DNA of 64,000 nucleotides, from assembly GCF_963576675.1 (NCBI RefSeq), contig NC_088919.1, positions 44,166,501 to 44,230,500 on the forward strand. The letters run 5' to 3'. Below are positions 9,485 to 23,200 of the stretch, one piece after another. Source of the stretch: Euphorbia lathyris. Lineage: Eukaryota; Streptophyta; Magnoliopsida; Malpighiales; Euphorbiaceae. The notes under the pieces are model-generated. The model was not told the origin of the DNA, did no database searches, and was given only the letters and a program-made list of their open reading frames with translations. How positions within the stretch are numbered: position 1 is the stretch's first letter; the number at the start of each line of letters is the position of its first letter. Position numbers and translations under genes: made by a program.

Positions 9485-12400
9485 ATGGCCAACATAAATA
9501 CAAATTCTACCAATCTGATGATGTTCCTGTCAATTCCGTCTCCTTCTTCACTTGGTTGCAGTTCAAGGTGTAACCCTAGAGCTCCCCGTCGATTGTCCAC
9601 TACCTGTGCTTCTTTGGTTACAGAGGTAATATCTGCTACCGCGGCAGAAGCTCAACAAGCTGCCTCCAAATTGGTCACCCGCCGCCTTGTTCTCCTCCGT
9701 CACGCTAAGAGTTCTTGGGATAACGCTTCATTGCGAGGTAAGAACTCGTTGTGTTCACTCAATTTTTTTTGTTGCTCTATACCGTCGTCTATTTTATTGT
9801 TATTGTTCTGCAAATTCTCTGACATTTTAGTTAATTTTTACTGAATTTGCTTCTTCGTCTTCTATATTTCCGTACAGATAGAATCCTCAATCCCGTCGCG
9901 TCCCTCTCTGTTATTTTCGTTTTTCCTGCAATGTCTTACTTTGTGCGTTTCGTGTCTCCTCATAGATCACGATCGACCTCTGAGCAAAGCAGGAAGGCTC
10001 GATGCTGCCAAGGTTTCTCTAAAACTCCAACAGCTTGGTTGGATTCCTCAGCTTATTCTTTCTAGGTTTGGATGTTCTCTGTTCTTCCATATAGCGCGTT
10101 TTGAACACTATCCAGTTAAAAATCAAATTCTGCTGCTAGATGACTTGTCCATCACTGGTTGATTTTCAAATTAACTCCTTAGTTAGTGTGTGATTGATAC
10201 AGTGATGCTACACGAACTCGAGAAACACTTCAAATAATGCAGGAGCAAGTGCCAGGATTTCTGGATGCAGAGGTTTATTTCCTTTCTAGCTTCTATTCTA
10301 TTGCAGCAATGGATGGACAGACTGCTGAGCATCTCCAGCAAGCTATCTGCAGATATTCACGGGATGAGATCCTTACTATCATGTGAGTTGAAGTTGATTA
10401 TTTTTATGCAATAACAATTACATTTCTGACTTATTTCACTAAGCATCAGTTAGTTCATATGGACCTAGCCCAAACTGCAATAGTTAAATCGTTTTGTTTC
10501 TCAATTTTCTTATTCCTTCTATGCCTGTCCAAGTTCTTATCAATTTCAAGAAAAGGACACCAAAGGAATTTAAAAAAAAAAAAACAAAGAAGAAAGTAAA
10601 AAGGCCTATTTGATAAATATGGTTTTTTGGCTTTTGGATTTTATGCCTTTAAGATCTCTGGACTCATTCATATCATTTATGTAAGGAACAAGATGAGGCA
10701 ATATGAAGTTAAAGAAAACTTAAATGAATTTCAGCTAATTATACAGGTGCATGGGTCATAATAGGGGGTGGGAGGAGGCCGCTTCAATGTTCACTGGTGC
10801 TTCTGTAGAGCTGAAGACGTGCAACGCTGCTTTGCTTGAAGCTGCTGGGAAGACCTGGGAGGAGGTTAGACTGTTATTCCTTCTTGAGTGACATCTGATT
10901 GATTTGCGCAGTTACTTATCATGCTTTATTCTTATAAATATGCTTATGCTTTTGTTCTTTATAAGTTTGTTTTAACTGATAAAATAGTTTTTAGTTTCTA
11001 GCATATGACACTTCACTTGCTCTTGCATCATGCATTGACAGAGCAATTGGATTTACTTTTCTTCAAATTTTCTCAGGAAAAATAAAACAGTTTCAGGGGG
11101 TAAAAGGTGACTAGAATATTTTTGCTCACTTCCTCTCCAATTTGGGAAGAAAATAGCTTGAAGGCTCAATGTTACTTTCACTCTCTCTTTTTTCCTTGCC
11201 TTTTATTCCCCCCCATGCCAACATTCTCCTCTATTTTTCCCTTCACTTTCCTTTCCAATTTTCTACTCGTTCAAATTTGGTCTCAGACCTAATTTTGAGG
11301 ATACTTAAACTCCAGGACTCCAACTTGGTTATGAAGTATTGCTGTCCTTTGCTACAATACTTTTTTTGACATTATGAGGTCCTTCCATGAATAAATGTAG
11401 CTACGACTAGGCTGATATGGATTCTGGACAAGCTGAGCGAGTGAGAGATGTGCAGTGAAGGGGGAAACACACAAAAACAAAAAAAAATATCATATTTTCT
11501 TTTTCCTTTTTTGCTCTTCAAATATTGTCTTTGACCTGAATCTAAGTGGAATACGTGGTTATGAATTATGTTGTCCTTTTCTGGAATTACCGACAATATG
11601 AGTTTGTACATAAAAAAAGGGTAAATAATTTATTAGTCCCCACCTTTTTACATAACACATTGTTTAGTCCCCTTATTTTGAAAAACACATTATAAGGTCC
11701 CTATCTTTTGTCAATATTAACCCTTCGGTCCTTTTGTAAAAAAATTTAAAAAATTTAACCAAATAAGTTATTTACCCTAAAAAAATTGGAGTTATGGCCA
11801 GGCTGATATATATTCTGGAGAAGCTTATGTGGAAGGGTAGAGCAAAAGTAGAATAAAGATAAAACTGGTTCTGCAATAGCAAAGAATGTTTTGGTATTGT
11901 AGAATGGAAAAAAGTATAGCTATTAAAAATGTTTAGACAATGTGGATAAGGAGTTAAAACATTTAGATGTAATGTAACGAAGAGATATAAAAAGAAAAAT
12001 TAATCTGAATCATGAAAAGAAACCAGTATAAAACTGCAGCAGAGATGATGAAAATCCGCATACTGGTTGGTTTATGATTTCATGGTAATCTAGCAATCAG
12101 GAAGTCGAGTGTTTTAATCGGCATAACTTGTTATAAGCAAATAGTTAGCCAAACCAAACTATTAAGATTGGGTCTTGTACTTGCTATAATCTATTTGTCT
12201 TTGAGATACAACTGCTGAAAAGGGGAAGCCTAGCACCCTAGTAAATTTCATCTCATAGAGTCTACTATGATGCCTATATAAGATACCACTAATGTGTTAA
12301 TCAAAGTAGCATGGGCTCTGATCCTTGAACTAACGGTTTCAAATTTGAGTCCTGCTGGAATGATTTTTCTACGTGTAAGGCTTAATCGAGTTGTAGAAAT

Positions 12401-12777
12401 TAGTTGTGACAGGTAATGGGTGCAATGCATTCAGTTATAAAATAAATAAATCAAAAGAAGCAACTAGGTGACATAGGCTTTAGTAAGTATACGCTTGAGA
12501 CGGAAAGAAATATTTTGGGATGGAAAGAGATGGTGCTGAATCAGAAACATTTTGGGTGAAGAAGGTGTTTTGAATCAGACTTTTTAGATATTGTTGTATG
12601 ATTCTGATGGAGGGTAGAACTTGAGAATAATTTGTTCTTATTGTTCTGGTTACATTTGATATATTTAATGATCTGATCTCTATCTTACCAAGTGCATTAC
12701 ACTCTCAGGCATTTGCGTTGGCTGGGCTCGGTGGGTGGAAACTTGAGGGCATTGTAAAACCAAGCAATAGCCTGTAG
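9485..12777 (+). CDS. SixA-type histidine phosphatase, plastid-targeted, 5 exons
   Basis: Exons 9485-9737, 9966-10065, 10203-10382, 10747-10864 and 12709-12777 give 239 residues with consistent phase and GT-AG borders. The ATG at 9485 is the first in frame. Residues 1 to about 60 are rich in Ser/Thr/Ala with few acidic residues, as in a chloroplast transit peptide. The phosphatase signature is LVLLRHAKSSW (RHAK at 72-75; His73 is the expected phospho-acceptor), followed by DHDRPLSKAGR, a SDATRTRET block, and MGHNRGWEE with the second His at 182. This is the compact histidine-phosphatase fold of bacterial SixA, which removes phosphate from histidine of phosphotransfer proteins. In plants the substrate is not established. 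Intron 4 is long (1844 bp) and carries a MITE. The last exon encodes only 22 residues and the stop but matches the family end (AGLGGWKLEGIV). Expected to be functional. Confidence 0.88.
11619..11777. mobile_element. Short MITE in intron 4 of the phosphatase gene
   Basis: Ends GGGTAAATAATTTATT and, inverted, GGGTAAATAACTTATT, with TAAAAAAA on both sides (11611-11618 and 11778-11785). It is 159 bp long. A diverged relative of its left half starts near 14098 (GGATAAATAATTTATTAGTT). The A-rich flank makes the duplication less certain. Confidence 0.6.
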
Positions 12778-13383
12778 CAGTAGCACCTTGAATACCATTT
12801 AAAGTTAGCAGCCCTTCCCCCTAAAAAAAAGATAGAAAAGAGGTGTGATTCTACCTTGCACATGTTAGTGGCTGAATCAATTTGTCCTTTTTGTTTATAT
12901 ATATTAGGCATTTGATTTGGTCCGAGGAAACATCAAAACAAGATCATCCACCTGGTCAAAAAAAATGTTGGTTTTGGAGATCTATTCACTTTGCAACCAA
13001 ATGCGTATGGATACGGATGTAAAAAGTTTTTGTTGGTTTTGGAGATCTATTCACTTTGCAACCAAATGCGTATGGATGCGGATGTGATAAACAATTTGAC
13101 ATTACAGCCTACAAAATTTCAGGAACATATCTTTTTGGCCCAATACGTATACAATTCCTTCAAGATGAGCATAAAAGCTGATTGTCTCCTGAACTTTGAG
13201 AATAATAGGTAACTTCTTAAACTGGTTTAAAGTGATTCCTCTAAACTGATCTATTGACTTGTACAAATCTCCTCTTGCTTTGCTACGAAAGATTTAGATG
13301 GTTATGTTACTTCAAGTAACTTAGAGGTTAATCCATCATTTTCAAAGTTGGAAGGGTCATTAAATTTCATTGGTAAGTTTGGG
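12778..13383. other. 3' flank of the phosphatase gene
   Basis: No second gene. It includes the likely 3'UTR and a two-copy tandem duplication, described separately. Confidence 0.5.
12966..13085 (+). repeat. Two-copy tandem duplication, 65-bp period
   Basis: TGTTGGTTTTGGAGATCTAT at 12966 recurs at 13031. The 55-bp copies differ at one visible position (GGATACGG versus GGATGCGG) and are separated by 10 bases. Confidence 0.9.
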
Positions 13384-13391
13384 GCTGGGGG

Positions 13392-13996
13392 TAGGGGTGC
13401 CAACGAGCCTGTGTGGTTCGCAAACAGTTCGAGTTCGGCTCGGCCAAAGCTCGGTCAAAGCTCGGCCCTATTAGGCTCGGCTCGAGGATTAACGAGTCAA
13501 AACACGAGCTTTCTTAGGTTCGACTCGAAAGCTCGCGAGCAAGCTTGATTATTTTTTAATATATTATTTTACCAATTCTTGATTATATAGAAATATATAT
13601 ATATACATATTTCAAATGTTGTAATTTGACTGTGTTAAATTTGAATTGTTTTGACATTTTATTTTGTTTATCGAATGACTTTTTATTTTTATTTTATTCT
13701 GAAAATTATTTGTTAAGTTGGATAATAATACTATTAAATTTGAACTATAAACTCGAGCCGAATCACGAGCTTTTTTCGAACCGAGCCCATTACAAGCTCG
13801 AAAATGTAAAAACCAAACGAGCTCGAGCTGGCTCGAAAAGAATCGAGCTCGAGCCGAACTTGTGTCGAGCTCGAGCCGAGCTTAGAAAATCCAAGCCCGA
13901 TGAGCTTCGAGCTCGAGCCGAACCTTTTTCATTCTCGAGCTGAGCCGAGCCGAGCCAAGTCATGTTCGGTATCGGTTCGGCTCGTTGGCACCCCTA
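13392..13996. mobile_element. hAT-type MITE with 8-bp target duplication
   Basis: Termini are TAGGGGTGCCAACGAGCC and, at the right, GGCTCGTTGGCACCCCTA, a perfect 18-bp inverted match. GCTGGGGG flanks both sides (13384-13391 and 13997-14004). The subterminal zones are dense in GAGCTCGAGCC-type motifs on both sides, and the centre is AT-rich. 605 bp, no transposase. Confidence 0.9.
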
Positions 13997-14004
13997 GCTG
14001 GGGG

Positions 14005-16480
14005 TATATTATCATTGTAGTAGTTCTTAGTTCTAATTGTACTTACATTTTTCCATTTGCTCTAGTTTGACTGAACTACATGGGCAAAAACAAATTAGGA
14101 TAAATAATTTATTAGTTTTATGTTTTTACATATTACTAGTTAATTTCTGCTTTTTTTTTTAATAATCATAGTCTTTACATTTTATTTCCATTAACTCTTT
14201 AATCTTGTTTTTAGACTCAATGGTCAAATTAAATAATGATAAAATTACTCTGCACTTTATTTATAATGATAAAACATTTGCTTTTCTTTTTCTCTTTCCT
14301 TCTTCTTTTTCATATAATTTTAATTTTTACAATATGTAGTATTTGATTTATTAATTTTTTATATAACTATAGAATTTTAGTTTAGTGGTGTAGATTTTGT
14401 TTTATAAAAAATGGATGAAAAATATCTTAAAAATTACAAAATTATGAGTAGAGCTATATAAAATTGTAAATGTGATTTTTTTTTTATTTCTAATAAAATT
14501 CACAAAAATATGATTTTGATTTTTTTATCTAGATTCATGATACTACTATTTAATATTGGTTTAAAGATGTTATATTAAATTATAAATAAAATTAGAATAA
14601 AATTTTAAGAAAATAAATAATATAATTTTTTTTATATATTAATATGTATTTAAGTGTAGAATCGTTAGTGTGTATATACTAAATTTTATTACAAATATAT
14701 TGAATAATTTGAAAAGAAAAAGACTAAAAGCTTTTCATTTATAAAACTAAGAATTATTTTGTATTTTCATATAAAAAAAAATAAGAAGGATTAAATAGTT
14801 GATTAAGTACTGAATTTACAAGAATTAATTAATTTTTTTGGTTACTACAAGAATTAATTAATTGTTTACCAAACAAGTATCACTCACTTGGATCAAATTT
14901 TAGAGGCTCCAATTAATCATTGCGTATAATTTTGATAAATATTATAGTAAGTGGGATCAAATTTGAATATCTCCAATTAACCATTGCGTATAATTTTGAT
15001 AAATATTATAGTAAGTGGGATCAAATTTGAATATAATGTTTGTTAACGATATTTTGTAAATATGCCAATTTTAATTTTGTTGCTTATGGTTTTGTAGGTG
15101 GGTATGTCAGAAAAATTTAATTCTGAAATGAGGTGGATGGTTAAGTTTATGGATTTGCGTGTCAGAAAAATTTAACTCTCAAAGATTGGAAAAGCCATTC
15201 TTAGATCTCTACGGCCGTTATAAAAAACTTTGTTAGATAATTAATTTATTTAAACTATTGCGGATAAGCAAAAGATGAGTAAATAAAAGTAAATAAGAAT
15301 ACGAGATTGACATAGAATTAGGAAAAAATGAGTATTTATTGATGTAATTAAAGGTCTGAATATATGTGCATAAGATAAAATAATTACAATTGAAATCTCT
15401 AATAATCATTTAGCTTAACAATTACAAATTAAAGCATAAACAATTCAATAACATGTACAGAAATCGAATTGTTAAAATTACAATAAAAGAAATGGAATGA
15501 AATATTAAAATGACAAACTTGGAGCCATAATTGGCAATCTCGGTTAGGTGTTGAATTGACGTCGGTTTTGGATTCTTGAACACTATGAGCGATTGGCAAA
15601 GAACAGAGCTGACTTTGTTTATGAATTTCTGATTCGAGTGGTATTTGAGTGGATTGAAAATGGAACGAGTAACTAAAGTGTGAGGCAGGTTTGGACTGAA
15701 CTTTGGACAACTCATACGAGAGCTTTCAGATATGGATTTGAGCAAAACAAAGTGCTAAATTGAAATTCAGAATGTTAGGAGCGAATGCTTATGAGAAGTC
15801 GAGAGCAAAATTGGACTTTAAACAGTCTAAAAAGGAGTTGGAAAAATGTTGGACAAAAACTATAAACTAGACAGAAAATGATTTCAACAAGCTTTAATCT
15901 ATGGAATTGATAACTTTTTGGACTCGGGACTTGACAATTGAACATAAATGAATTAAAAATGGGTTGCTAGAGGATTGGATTGAAGTTAAAATTACCTTAA
16001 AAAAGCTAAATTAAAGTTAGGAATTATGGAGAAAGAAACCTAAAGTTCTAAAAAGAATTCGACATTGTGTAGGTATGTTTATGGTTTTTTTGATTGAGGT
16101 TTGGAATGAAGGTTTTATGGTCTATTTATAATTTTTTGAAATGATTCGTTGGCTTGATGACTTGCTCACTTCCCTTAAATTTCTCTCATCTTCTTCGTAT
16201 AATTTCAATTCATCCCTCACCTCCTATTTTTTGCTCCACTTTTTTACCATTTCATCCCACTCTTCCTAGATTTCGATAACAGAATGTAATACATAATTTA
16301 TATTAATATGTTAAATTCTATTTTATATGTGGAGTCTAAATTTATACTTCTCCATAAACCATAAGTCTAATTTGGTACCTTATTCTTTTTATTTATTAGT
16401 AAAATAAATAAAAGCGAAAAAAAAAGAAATAATAATAATTATAATAATAATAGAAAAGAAAAGAAAAGAAAAGAAAGTAG
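14005..16480. other. Intergenic AT-rich sequence, no gene
   Basis: Contains a decayed relative of the intronic MITE (about 14098 on) and a 64-bp two-copy duplication (14907-15034). The 15.3-16.3 kb segment looks like old LTR sequence but without definable ends. The short open frames on the minus strand at 15.4-15.7 kb have no protein-like character. Confidence 0.5.
14907..15034 (+). repeat. Two-copy tandem duplication, 64-bp period
   Basis: CTCCAATTAATCATTGCGTA at 14907 recurs at 14971 with one change (ATCATT versus ACCATT), continuing through GTAAGTGGGATCAAATTTGA in both copies. Confidence 0.9.
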
Positions 16481-17253
16481 TATCGCAGCTGTTGCCTCTC
16501 TGTCCGTGCTTGCTCCGCGTCTGTCTCTCTCTTCCCAGTTTCCGACGATTAGTCAAGTAAGTGAAGAAGTAGCTCTAAACTACTTTTTTCCGGTACTCTA
16601 TCTCTCTCCCGTTGACTACTTTAATTCTTTTTAGCTATTGATTTTTTCTCCCCTTGTTGTTCTTCTAAATCTGCATTGCTGTTGCCAGTAAAGTTGTTAG
16701 CTTTTTAGGTCTTAAAGATACCCATCTTGTTAAACTTACTTTTCCCTTTTCTCATTCAGTTTATGCCTTTGGTTATGAGTCTTGAAGCTACGCATTGAGC
16801 TTTCCTTCATTATCTATGTAGGTATTTTAAGAATTTTGAGCTTTGAGATCTGAAATGTTGTTGCATTTCTTTTCATGCTTAGCTTTATTTAAAGCCCCCA
16901 TAAATTGGGAACAGTAATTAGTAATGCTATTTTCTTTGGTGGTGATTAGATAGGAAAGGCGGAGCAGAAGAAGTAAGGCTGGCTGACACTGTTGAATTTA
17001 GCTTTTAGAAACCCTCATTCACTTTCTTGGAGGAAAACTGCTCTTTGCCTGACATTTTTTGGCCTACACTAGTGTGTATACAAGGAACATCCAGATTCAT
17101 ATTCATATCCTGTTGTCATTATGGAGAGGAAGAGTTACAAATGGTAGAGGAGACAAGTGAATGGTGGTTTAGTTTGCTCAGTGACTCCGTTTCTCCACAT
17201 GTTTGGTTTCAATTAACACGGAGATCTTTCAGATGCCCTACCAGAACTAGGAT
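16481..17253 (+). promoter_or_regulatory. Probable 5'UTR and leader intron of the alpha/beta-hydrolase gene
   Basis: CT-rich sequence at 16490-16620 looks like a plant 5'UTR. GTAAGTGAAG at 16557 is a good donor, and an acceptor candidate (GTGATTAG) lies at about 16950, before the coding exon. Short upstream ATG frames exist (for example ATGGAGAGG at 17120, eight codons). The limits are inferred. Confidence 0.4.
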
Positions 17254-20200
17254 ATGATCGAGCAATTCATCAATTTTGTCATCCGTCCTCCCAGGTTTCA
17301 TTTCTTATGCCTTTATGAATACATCTTTATAACCGATAAAACAGCGGCTGATGTTATGTAACTTGTTGTTGCTCTGTAAATACAGAGCGGATTATAACCC
17401 TGATCAGTATTTATGGGAGAAGGAATTCACTCTTGCTGGTAGATCATACAAGAGACGAGACTTGGAGGCAAGTATGGACATCAATTGATTGACACTATGC
17501 ACTTTTGAATGCTGCCTTCCTCATTTGCAGTAACATATGCAGATCCTTGTGCTCATTTTGAAGCCTACTGTTTCATTTACTCCCATTATTTGCAGCTTAC
17601 CAATACTAGGGGTCATGCTTTACGATGTAGCCACTATGTACCTTCACCTTTCCCTGAAGACTCTCCTCTTCCTTGTGTTATCTACTGCCATGGGAACAGG
17701 TAGGCAATTGTCACCAAGAAAATTCCACTAGTTGTGGCACTTCTTTTTAGTCTACTGCTATAGTGAACACATGTAGATAGACACTACTGAATTGGTAGAA
17801 AGACATGCAACTTGTGGAATGTTTTAAGCATTTTCGTAGAACTTTTTATTGTTATCAACTTTTCTTCTTCAAATAGAGGTTGAGCTCTACTCTATTTTCA
17901 TCATGCACAATATGCAGTGGATGCAGAGCAGATGCAAATGAGGCTGCAGTAATTCTACTTCCATCAAATATTACCGTATTTACTCTTGATTTTTCTGGTT
18001 CGGGCTTATCTGATGGTGATTATGTCAGCCTTGGTTGGCATGAGGTATTCTCTCTCTTTTTTCAGTTTCTTATGACTCAAAATTCTTAAGTTTCTCAGTT
18101 CTTTTGCTTGGTCTTGTGACAGAGAGATGACCTCAAGGTTGTGGTTTCATATCTGAGAAGTGACAAACAAATTTCACGCATAGGCCTTTGGGGAAGATCA
18201 ATGGGCGCAGTTACTTGGTATTTTGCCATTTCTCTTCTTGCTTATTTCCATGTCATCTTCTCTTGAAGTTCAGTGAGGTTTTTTTACTTAGTGTTCTGAA
18301 AGGCTTTGTTAAGTTTTTATGCACTTGTCAGCTTGGGATGTGGAATGGTTTTCATATTTTCGTTTCTTCGAAAGTATGACATACTAGATTATTTACTAGT
18401 TATTTATTTTATTCCCCTTTAACTCCTGATACAGCTCATATACAATTTTTCTATAAAATGATGCAGCCTTCTTTATGGAGCAGCAGACCCATCCATTGCT
18501 GGAATGGTCTTGGATAGTGCCTTTTCAAATTTGTTTGATCTAATGATGGAACTTGTAGATGTGTACAAAATTCGGCTTCCAAAATTTACTGTATTTCTCT
18601 CTCTCCTTTAAACTATTGAAAGCATTATAGGCATGTGTTCTTAAATGTTGGGAGTTGAAGAGCTATTTTTTCTTGTAGTCAGATATAATTTGGATGGTAA
18701 ATAACAATACTTCTGACATACCGTTTCTTTATTTACTTCCACTCTTTGCATGGATTGATGGCTGACCTATGAGAAGCTTTTGCAATTCATTAATGCCTTC
18801 TCTTGTGATCTCTGTCTCCATCTCTGTTACATAATTACAAGAATTTTGAATAAACAATCTCTACTATGAAGTCATAAAACTGTCTCGATAAAATTGTAAT
18901 TTCAATAACAGAATAACTATGTATCGCCTTAGTTTCTTGCTTTGAAAGTTTCCACTTCTTTTCCTCGATTGTCTGTTTTAAATTTCATACCAATGTACGC
19001 TAAAAACAAATCATGTGGGTGTCTTTTAACTATTTCTATATCATGCCTTTGTGCCCTTTTCAGCAAACAAATTAAGAATATGCAGCTAGTTACTTTTGCA
19101 TGCCACTAGTTACATCAGGGTTAAGTATATGCAGCTAATTTGAAAATGAAATGTGGGTTAGTGTTAGGAACTGTATTTTTAACTTTACAAGAAAATAAGA
19201 ATCTATCAACAAAAAAAGCAAAAAAATAAAAATAAACTCAAGATCTTGTGCTTAAACATTCACTACCAAAAACCCGAAAACATCTAAACCACCCTATTCT
19301 AGTTAGATTGACCCACGTCATTTACATTTCAGGTAAAAAGGAATCTGGAAGTGCCTAAAAAACAAAATTCTTAAATAACCAATTAAATTGTTAACCTGCA
19401 AAGAAATTGAAGAAACAAAAAGGAAAAATCTCCTGAACTGTATACATATGCAATGAAAGAATACCTTATTTTTCTCAATTTTCTTGATGGCAAAGCAATC
19501 TCCATTGACCTAGCATGGTGACATAGTTTATCCAAATTGATCATGCCCCAAAAAAATCCTAAGAAACTCTTTTTTTTTTCCCCGAGTTTCTTTTGTCACA
19601 AGATCCAAGTAAAAAAGGTAGTCTCTATTTCTTTTGTATTTTCAATTCAGCTATTTAACTTGGATGAAATTCACTGAAAATGACCTCAAATTATTGTAGA
19701 TTTCTGATGATCTTACAATGAACAGAAATGAATCGAAAAGAAGAATTCATTATAGGGACCTTAACTAGTAGGGACTAAGGCTTGGTTGTTTTTAAGTGAG
19801 CTATTTAACTCGGGTAAAATAGGGGTGTGCATCGGTACAGAACCGAACCGAATACCGAAATGATCAAAATAATTCACACCGACACCGAACCGAATAATAG
19901 GTAAAACCGAATTAAAACCGAACCCAAATTGGAGAAAAAAGAAATTTACAAAAAGAAAGGGATGCTTTGAGAAATCATTAAGAACGCTGATAATAGGAAG
20001 AGGCTTTAAATCAAATCTGTGTCCACGCATCAATTATTAACTTGGAATTTTCCATGGCCAGTCTTGTATATATAGTACGTTTTGATGCCTTGTTTGCATA
20101 AGTGTAACTTTCCCCTTCAATATGTGATCAGGTTAAGATGGCAGTGCAGTATATGCGGCGGGTAATTCAGAAGAAGGCAAAATTTGACATTATGGATCTT

Positions 20201-23200
20201 AACTGCCAAAAGGTTTGTATTTGATCTTTTAGGCTGAAAACAGACTGCTCTTTCTTCAAGAACAACTATTTCGTTTTTGTTTTGGAGAGGCCATTTCCAC
20301 AGCCCTGTTTCATGTTACAAATTTTATTTTGGTAAACTACCCTCAAAATGAATGATTTCCCCCTCCAAAGCTGGCCTCAGAATTAACATTTGATGTTTAC
20401 ATTTACCATTATCAGTTAAGATCACCCTACTGATCTATATTCTCATTTGATGACAAGGATTTACATAAATTTTTAGTATTCTCGCTCAATCTACCAACCA
20501 ACTACCCATATTTCATCCAACCCATTGATTTTAATGCTGAATAACAAATTTCTGTGCTGCCTGCAAATATATGCATTTGGCCCAAAACTTTCCTTTGGTT
20601 TTGATGCTTGAATTTGAGTCTCTACATTTTAAGAGAAGGAGCTGGTGAGGATCAGTCTTATTTATTGCACATCGAAAGTTTAAAGGTGGAAAATCGAAAA
20701 CCAACAGCCTCTGAGCTGGTCTACAGTTTTATATAATTAATGAATGTAGAATTAGAATTTTTATAATTAAGTAAAACAAAGGAGAGTGATTGATTTGGGT
20801 GAATGATGAATGTGAGAGTTGATTGGGTGGACAACTAGGCAGTGGCGACAGCATCACCCATTACTTTTGTGCTACAGAATTGAACATGACCACCTTCTTC
20901 CTCTTCTCTCTATCTTCCTCTCTCACTCTCTCTCTTTACCTTAATATATTAATTCACTAGCTTAATTAATTTTAGCATGCTCAATGATGCTTGCAGGTTG
21001 CACCCAAAACATTTATTCCTGTATTATTTGGACACGCTAGTGAAGACAGATTCATTCAGTCTCACCACTCTGACCTCATTTTTAAGTCCTATGCAGTAAC
21101 GTATCATTCCAAGTGCCTTCAATTTCCTCTGAAGTATTGACTCATTACTGTAGCATTTACTAAGTACATGGCTCTGTGCAGGGGGACAAAAATATGATAA
21201 AGTTCGATGGTGATCACAACTCCTCTCGGCCACAGTTTTATTATGACTCAGTTTCCATTTTCTTCTTCAATGTTCTTCACCCTCCTCAAAGTTCTGGTTC
21301 TTCCAGTAATCTTGAGAAGTACTACAATCTAGGAGATTTGAAGGTTGGTTCTGGCATAGATGAGGTGATTTCCAATTTCACATAGAGCTTTTTGAGAATG
21401 ATTAGAAGAGATCTGCTCTGTTTAATGCTGGCCTTAGGTAGACAACGAAATCCTGCGGATCCATATCAAATATGTGAGGCAATGCATTGTTGCATGATAC
21501 CCAGAATAGGGTGACAATCAAATAATTTAAGAAGGGTTTTTTGACATCAGTCAATTGTGTATTACATAACTACATAAGTGCATATATGTATAAATGAATG
21601 CAACCAAAACTCTTTGACACTTGATTTATATCTTGCCTTTTTGGTAGTAGATAATGAAGGTCAAAGTGTTCAATCTGGTGCTGCTATTTCTCTATGTTTT
21701 CAGTTAATGCAATACTTTTGTACTTTCCCCTCCTCCATTGGGAGATTTCTTGCACTATAATGGGTATCAAGATCCAATGTCGGAACATATGTAGTGGCCA
21801 TAAGGCATAAGCAAAAGTGCTTCATGTGGCCTACAGAATCAATTGAATATCAAACATCTTCGAAGCATTGGAGTGCTGATCTATACTTTCAACGCAAATA
21901 TACTATTTTTAGATTTATCATTGCATTTAGCAACCAGAAGTGGTTCATCGCATATTCTCCTATGAACCAGCACAATGATAGCATTCCTTTTTTTATTTTC
22001 CAGTTATTTTTAGCACGACTTATATGGTTTTTTCTTGACAGAACCTGTTATGCGAGATAATTGCTGGCCTCCATTCTAGCTGTACGGATGTTGCAAGTTC
22101 ATCTGCTCCTCCCAGCATTCCAACCACGAAACCTGTTAGTGAACTTCTCTCTGAAGTTGTCCCGGTAACCAGTTTGTAGCACTATCTATCATCTTTTCTG
22201 CTCTGATTATGTTTTCCACCTTTTTAAGGTTTCAATTAAAGTTTATTGCCTTTAATGATGCAGGAGTCCATGGTCAATGAGAGTGATTTGATTAGCTGTG
22301 ATGACGCATCAAAACTACAGGTGATTTTAATTTTCTATCATAATCATTCCACATGGAAAGGTTCTTTGATATGTTGCATAGTAAAAAACCAAGAGAGACC
22401 CATGCTGATGGTTCATAAACCCACCCGCACCTTTGAGGCAACAAATTATAGCATCTCAGAGGTAATCGTTGCAAAAGAACTCCTTTATTTCCCCTCCAGA
22501 TTCAACTTCTTTCCTTTTCTTCTTGGGAGGGAAAGCAAAGGGTTTAAAATAAACACTTGACTAGCTTCCTCCCTCCATCTTGAACTCTCTTCTCAAGGTA
22601 CCAAACCCAATAATAATTTCGTAGTTTGATTCTACATATTGACATGGAAGTTACTGTGATCATTTATCAAGCTAGTGATGAGACAAATTACTCTGAGATC
22701 TAACATTGGCATTAAAATGAACAAATAAGAAAATAGTAGGATTAACATATTGCAAACCAGAGACCTTATTGGTAATAAGAAGATTGACATTAAATTTGCA
22801 AGATATACTGCTTTATAAACATTTATAATGATTTGCAGGAAAAGTAATTTGTGTAATACTTCACATATTCTCACTAGAGAGATTTTATTTTGGTGTTATT
22901 GCTATCAGATGTAAAAGGTTCGATTCGATAAGATTGGTTTTTGAGTTTTTGTTTGGTTTTGGTCGCATTTTATTCAATATAGAAAGTGAGAGTCTGTCCC
23001 TTAGGCGCGATGTGGAAGTTCTGTACAAACAAGCACAATAACTAAAATTCCATTATGAGCGGATATTATTAGTCTCGAAGGGGGGAAGTCTTAAATACTA
23101 GCTGCCGTAACTGCGGGAGGTGGAAAATTGAGTGGGGGTGGGATGGACGTTTCAGTCATGTTTGATCTGGTTGAGCTATAAGGAAGTAGAAAGATAGTGG

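Noticed and set aside
11107..11369. Overlapping plus-strand frames in intron 4 of the phosphatase gene
   Set aside because: Phe/Leu/Ser-rich translation of a T- and C-rich intron; exons 4 and 5 join in phase without it.
17027..17257. Open frame overlapping the hydrolase start codon, considered as an upstream coding frame
   Set aside because: It does not begin with ATG, is not protein-like, and most likely spans leader sequence.
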